A DNA stretch of 64,000 nucleotides from Sialis fuliginosa (Eukaryota > Arthropoda > Insecta > Megaloptera > Sialidae). The notes under the pieces are model-generated. The model saw nothing but the letters and a program-made list of their open reading frames with translations, did not search any database and was not told the origin of the DNA. Positions 59,838 to 64,000 of the stretch are shown here, one piece after another (positions within the stretch are counted from its first letter, which is position 1; every line of letters starts with the position of its first letter). The translations under genes and the position numbers were made by a program. The stretch lies in assembly GCA_961205875.1 (NCBI GenBank), contig OY540820.1:11470001-11534000 (forward strand), written 5' to 3'.

Positions 59838-60095
59838 CATTTCAAATAATGATTTTTTTATTACTTTTGTTATTTACTATGATTATGTATAATAATTTAA
59901 TTGCACAAATACATATGAGTACTATAAACGTAAAGTAGTTCTCTCTCTAGCAAATGAGTTTCAAAATATCTATCTTTGTTTGATACATGGAGAAATGATT
60001 TAAATATTATAATAATCAAATGGAAGGAGTCTACTAAGTTTGTGATAAGTGAAAATGAATATAAACTGGAAGACCAGTTCTGCATTTGACTGTAC
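59838..60095 (-). repeat. Dispersed repeat, copy 2
   Basis: Inverted copy of 8322-8620. Both carry AAACTTAGTAG.CTCCT and CATTTGATTATTATAATATT, so an insertion-like repeat of about 260-300 bp. Apparent open frames in it are not genes. Confidence 0.6.
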
Positions 60096-60959
60096 TTCGG
60101 AACCTTTATGGCATACACCCGTTTATGCCTTGACCGAATTATTTCTTATTTTTTTTACAATTTTGCTTACAAAACATCCTGAAGAAGACCAAATGGACTG
60201 ATTTTGGTGTATCTTATAGTTTTACATCAAGCAGGCTCGATCTCCAAATGTCATTCCGAAATAAAGAAGCTATCACAGGCAATTTGGTCTATTCGGGAAG
60301 TGTAATTTTTACTATTACTAAATTGGCAATACGTTCTGTGATTTTCAAAATTAAATAAAGGAATTTTTTGTAATTAATATTCTATTATACATTTCTAACA
60401 TTTGAATATGTCTTCGTGGTGACGTCAATTCCAGGGCCAACGCTGATTGGTCAAGTAGCTGATGAGATTACCTTGTCTTTATATACCTTGACTTTTACCT
60501 ATATGAAATTAAAACTATAGAATATTATTAGCAACACATATAGAGGTTTTACCTTTTTTCATATTCAAATATCTATCAATTCAAAATAATAATGCGCATA
60601 GCATAATATATATTGTGAAATTTATATTTACAATAATGTAATAGAATAATTAATTATTCATGATTTTATTTAAAAGTATGTCAAGGAGCACAAAAAATGT
60701 TTTATTTATATTGATCAGCATTGTGACATGTATCGAACTCTACTTTACCGATATGAGTTACTTTTTTATTGTACCGCTAGATGGCGCGCACGTCATTTAT
60801 ATTTGTGCTAAACAGAAACAGAAATTGATTTTTTATTTGTATAAACAGGCACGTAGGCAGTTTTTAATTTCCGTTCTATTAAGAAAAATACTGTCGCATT
60901 TTAAAATCAAGACACTTTCTTTTTCAATAATAGCCATAACATATATATTTTTATAATAT

Positions 60960-61760
60960 TAGCCGGCCTTCGAAACATCGAGGTCCAAGGTCAAAAGATT
61001 ATTTCAAGAGGCCCTGAAAAATATATATATAGTCGTAGGTTTCTGCCGCCTGGGGCAGATGGAAAATTTGCCACCCCCCTCCCCTTGCACTATATGCTAA
61101 ATATAAAAAATTAAAGACTTTTTTTTCGAATTTACCGTTGGCAATCCACAATGTTGCTCCTTTCTAGTAATTTTGATGACCCTTTTTTTTGGTTGCAGCT
61201 TCAAATTGGCCGCCCCCAATCCACAATTTTTCCGCTCTTAACAAACTGCCGCCCGGGGCTAATGCCCCCCCCGCCAAAAAGAGTTCAATTTTCTTTTTAA
61301 CAATAAAAATGATTTTATATTTTATCGTATTATACCGATTTTGTTCAACTATATACTTATAATCAGATAGAGGGGGGGGGCTAGGAGGGCCACATGGCCC
61401 CTAGACCTTAGGGGCCCTATACATTTTAAGGATAATACGATATATGTTAGAAATTAACAAGTGTGCTGGGACACCTCCCTAGATACATAATAGGGGGGTG
61501 GAGCGAGACTGCGGCACTAGGGCCTATTGTGTTCTCCTTAAGGTTTCTAAGACCCCCGTTCTACTCTGCAAATGTCTGCAATGCTGTGCCAGAAGGGACC
61601 AGGTGGGTGTACCAGGGTCGCAACTAGAGATTCTGGGGCCTCAAGGCAACAAGTGATCGAAGGACACTTTATCTCTCCACTGTTGTTTGTTCGGAAGCCC
61701 CCTATACTCGGGAGGCCCCGAGCACTGTCCCGGTGGTAGTTACGGCCATGGACTATGCCA
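60960..61760. repeat. Cluster of GC-rich repeat fragments
   Basis: Several short GC-rich blocks (GCCGCCTGGGGCAGATGG, GGAGGGCCACATGGCCCC, CAGGGTCGCAACTAGAGATT...GGTGGTAGTTACGGCCATGG). The last (61613-61750) is a decayed relative of the hAT-like MITE at 42905-43075, without matching target duplications. No gene. Confidence 0.5.
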
Positions 61761-63500
61761 TTTAATTTATGTGAAAAATATATGTTGTTTGTCAATGCCC
61801 TCCCTCCTTAAAAAATACTTGTTACGTCAATTAGTTATATAGGTATAGGAATTAGAGAGCGCCCATTAATTACGTAAAGCTTTGGGGCAGAGGGGAAGAA
61901 CGAGGTCCATCAAACCTTACGAATTCTTACATGAAAGGAGGATTGCCCCCAATTTATTAAAAAAAAACAAGTAAAAACGGCAAAATCATCTTTTCTTATA
62001 AAGGATGCCTAATATGAGACCTATAACTAGTATCTTGCATGTTTTCATCGTTTTTTTCACGATGGACAATATTCATGGGTCCAGCGATAACACTTGGTGC
62101 GCCACTGGATCCATTACTCATCATGCCTGTCTTTCGAATAGTAGCAGCCACAAAATAGGAATTGAGCATCAGCGTCACTATATGTTAAAGATAATTAATA
62201 TTAAGACACTCAAAGTGTCTCATATTTAGAACTTTCGAAAAAGTTTAAATATTTTTCGAGGGTAGGCATCTACAAAAATCTCTGAAGATATTATTGTTAA
62301 AATATTATAAATAGTTATAACACCTTCCTATAACATGCACTATAATGTACAGTTAGACTTACCTTTCTTACTATAAATAATCCAATCAGTACACTTTAAT
62401 AAAAACTTTAAAAATAATAAAACAGAAAACTTCATACAGTACCTACACAAAGGGGCTCATTGTCAGTTAGAACTATCAAATTCATCAATACAGTGTTGTC
62501 GACATGACTTAAGTACATTCTGATTCATACTTTGGTTAAATGCGTTGTATTTAGTCTATTTTACAAGTGTCTCATATTAGGGCAGGGTCTCATATTAGGT
62601 TCCTTTACTCTACTTACGTACCTATCAGTAAAATTAATCATATTTATATTATAGATACCTTTAGGCATGACCCACAAAGGGTTAACTGTTAACCGTTAAG
62701 GCGGGCACCCATGCTACAGTTCTCACGAAGACCTCTAAATTCTAATTTATTTCATTTTTTTTTTATCTCTATGTTCAACATTTATCATTCGTTGAACTGT
62801 AACTACATCCTTATTAACTTTCCTTCAGATATCATCAATCATTAAACTAAAAACTATAATTAGTAATTATACGAATAAAATTAATTCAACAAAAAAAATA
62901 CAGTGTCCTTTATCGGGAGGTTCCCTATTAACTGCATTCAACAAATCCCACCAAGCGAAGGGACTTATGTGGCCAGTTTTGTTAGACGGCGGGCGTGGTT
63001 ACCTTTGGCCACACCCAATAGTGAAAGCGTAGCGAATAGGATACATCGAATTACCCCACAGTATGTGATAGTTGTACTGGAGGGGAAATGAAGGTCGTTT
63101 ATGAAAGGTGAAAAACATTTGTGAATATTAAAAATACCTACGTATTAACTTTTTAATGTATTCTGTTTTATATGCCTCACATCATATCTTACGGTTTTTA
63201 GTCTTGATATTAGGTAAGTCAAAACTACATTAATGAAGTGCAGGTTTTGATAAAACATTAATATTAAGTAGGTAGGTACTTATATTACTTCTTACTCAGT
63301 AACTACGCGAAAAGTTTGTTTTGGATTTTTATTTATTGGGTTACAAATTCAAAACAGAAAACAATACATTTATTCAGACAGGCAGTGGCGTGTTGTGAAA
63401 ATCCGGGGCCTCAAGCAGAACAAATATTTGGGGCCCCATTTTTTTGTCAAATATTTTTTTTATATGATAAGTATAGGTATGTATGTAGTATGTAATGTAT
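61760..63500. other. Intergenic region without recognised gene
   Basis: AT-rich with scattered GC-rich patches; no splice-competent exon with familiar protein sequence was found on either strand. Confidence 0.35.
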
Positions 63501-63529
63501 GATAGAGGAGCTAATGCAAGGTAAAAAAA

Positions 63530-64000
63530 TATTTTTTATACCAAGGCATGTGGCACGTCAAAATGTATAACCAAAACAGTGGACTTTGACCCTATTTCTT
63601 ATTTTTTTCTAAATCAAAAATTAAAAAAAATGTATACCAAGGCGTGTCAAAATGTAAATCTCAATCAGTAGAATTTGACCCTATTTTTTATTTTTTTCTA
63701 ACTCAAAAATGGCGCCAGCAGAAGTCCCCTAGTAGTATTTTACTCACCCTCCCTCTAACTCTGTAACTCTTGGCACAAAACATCTGAAAAAATTGGTAAC
63801 GAAGCTTTGATGGGACTACCAACGACGAATACTAAAGTTAACAATATCGTTTTAAATTTTTGTAGAGGCGTCATATAATTTTTTATTTTTATTTTCATAT
63901 CTAGGCATGTGGGGTGTCAAAATGTAGATCTCAGTTAGTAGAATATGACCCTATTTTTATTTTTCTTCTTACTAAAAAACGGTGCCTTTAGGGGGCTCCA
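63530..64000. repeat. Degenerate tandem repeat, about 100-bp units
   Basis: The phrase CAAAATGTA...AGTAGA.T.TGACCCTATTT recurs near 63560, 63655 and 63920, preceded each time by CCAAGGC.TGT or CTAGGCATGT. The intervening part (63750-63870) matches 28690-28880. The array continues past the window's edge. Confidence 0.55.

Noticed and set aside
59897-60118. Minus-strand open frame of 73 codons, similar to 8353-8547
   Set aside because: Both belong to the same dispersed non-coding repeat.

Overview
This is an AT-rich, intron-rich window of an insect nuclear genome. The evidence for an insect is the sugar-type gustatory receptor genes, the arthropod-type single-domain von Willebrand factor C (SVWC) proteins, short GT-AG introns, and a dense load of small DNA transposons and Helitron-like repeats whose ends resemble those common in Lepidoptera and Hemiptera. 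I cannot fix the order from sequence alone.

Layout. (1) 0.5-18.4 kb, minus strand: three tandem sugar-type gustatory receptor (Gr) genes, called GrA, GrB and GrC here. All three reconstruct as complete multi-exon genes (411, 410 and 435 codons before the stop). GrA and GrB are a young tandem duplicate; GrC is older and keeps one extra intron. (2) 20.2-21.2 kb, plus: an intronless-CDS ankyrin protein that matches the ANKRD16 family. (3) 21.8-43.6 kb, minus: five paralogous three-exon genes for small secreted eight-cysteine proteins of the SVWC (Vago/La1-like) type, separated and interrupted by mobile elements. (4) 44.9-50.7 kb, plus: a seven-exon monocarboxylate-transporter-like (SLC16) gene of 608 residues. 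(5) 52.1-57.7 kb, minus: an unrecognised acidic/lysine-rich protein and a TPR protein resembling TTC25/ODAD4, the outer dynein arm docking factor. (6) 57.7-64 kb: no gene seen, only repeats.

Much of the non-coding DNA is explained by identifiable mobile-element families: pogo/Tigger-like elements with TA target duplications, three hAT-like MITEs with 8-bp duplications (one nested in another MITE), a Helitron-like element with TC/CTAG ends and A/T flanks, a five-copy MITE family with GGCACCAGT-type ends, and several long fold-back elements. Three hammerhead-ribozyme-like cores lie in repeat DNA.

The genes do not form one pathway. The two arrays are chemosensory receptors and secreted cysteine-rich effectors. 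The most biologically interesting part is the SVWC array, whose family includes antiviral/nutrition-responsive factors in other arthropods. All exon structures were assembled by eye from splice sites, phase and paralogue alignment, without transcript support.
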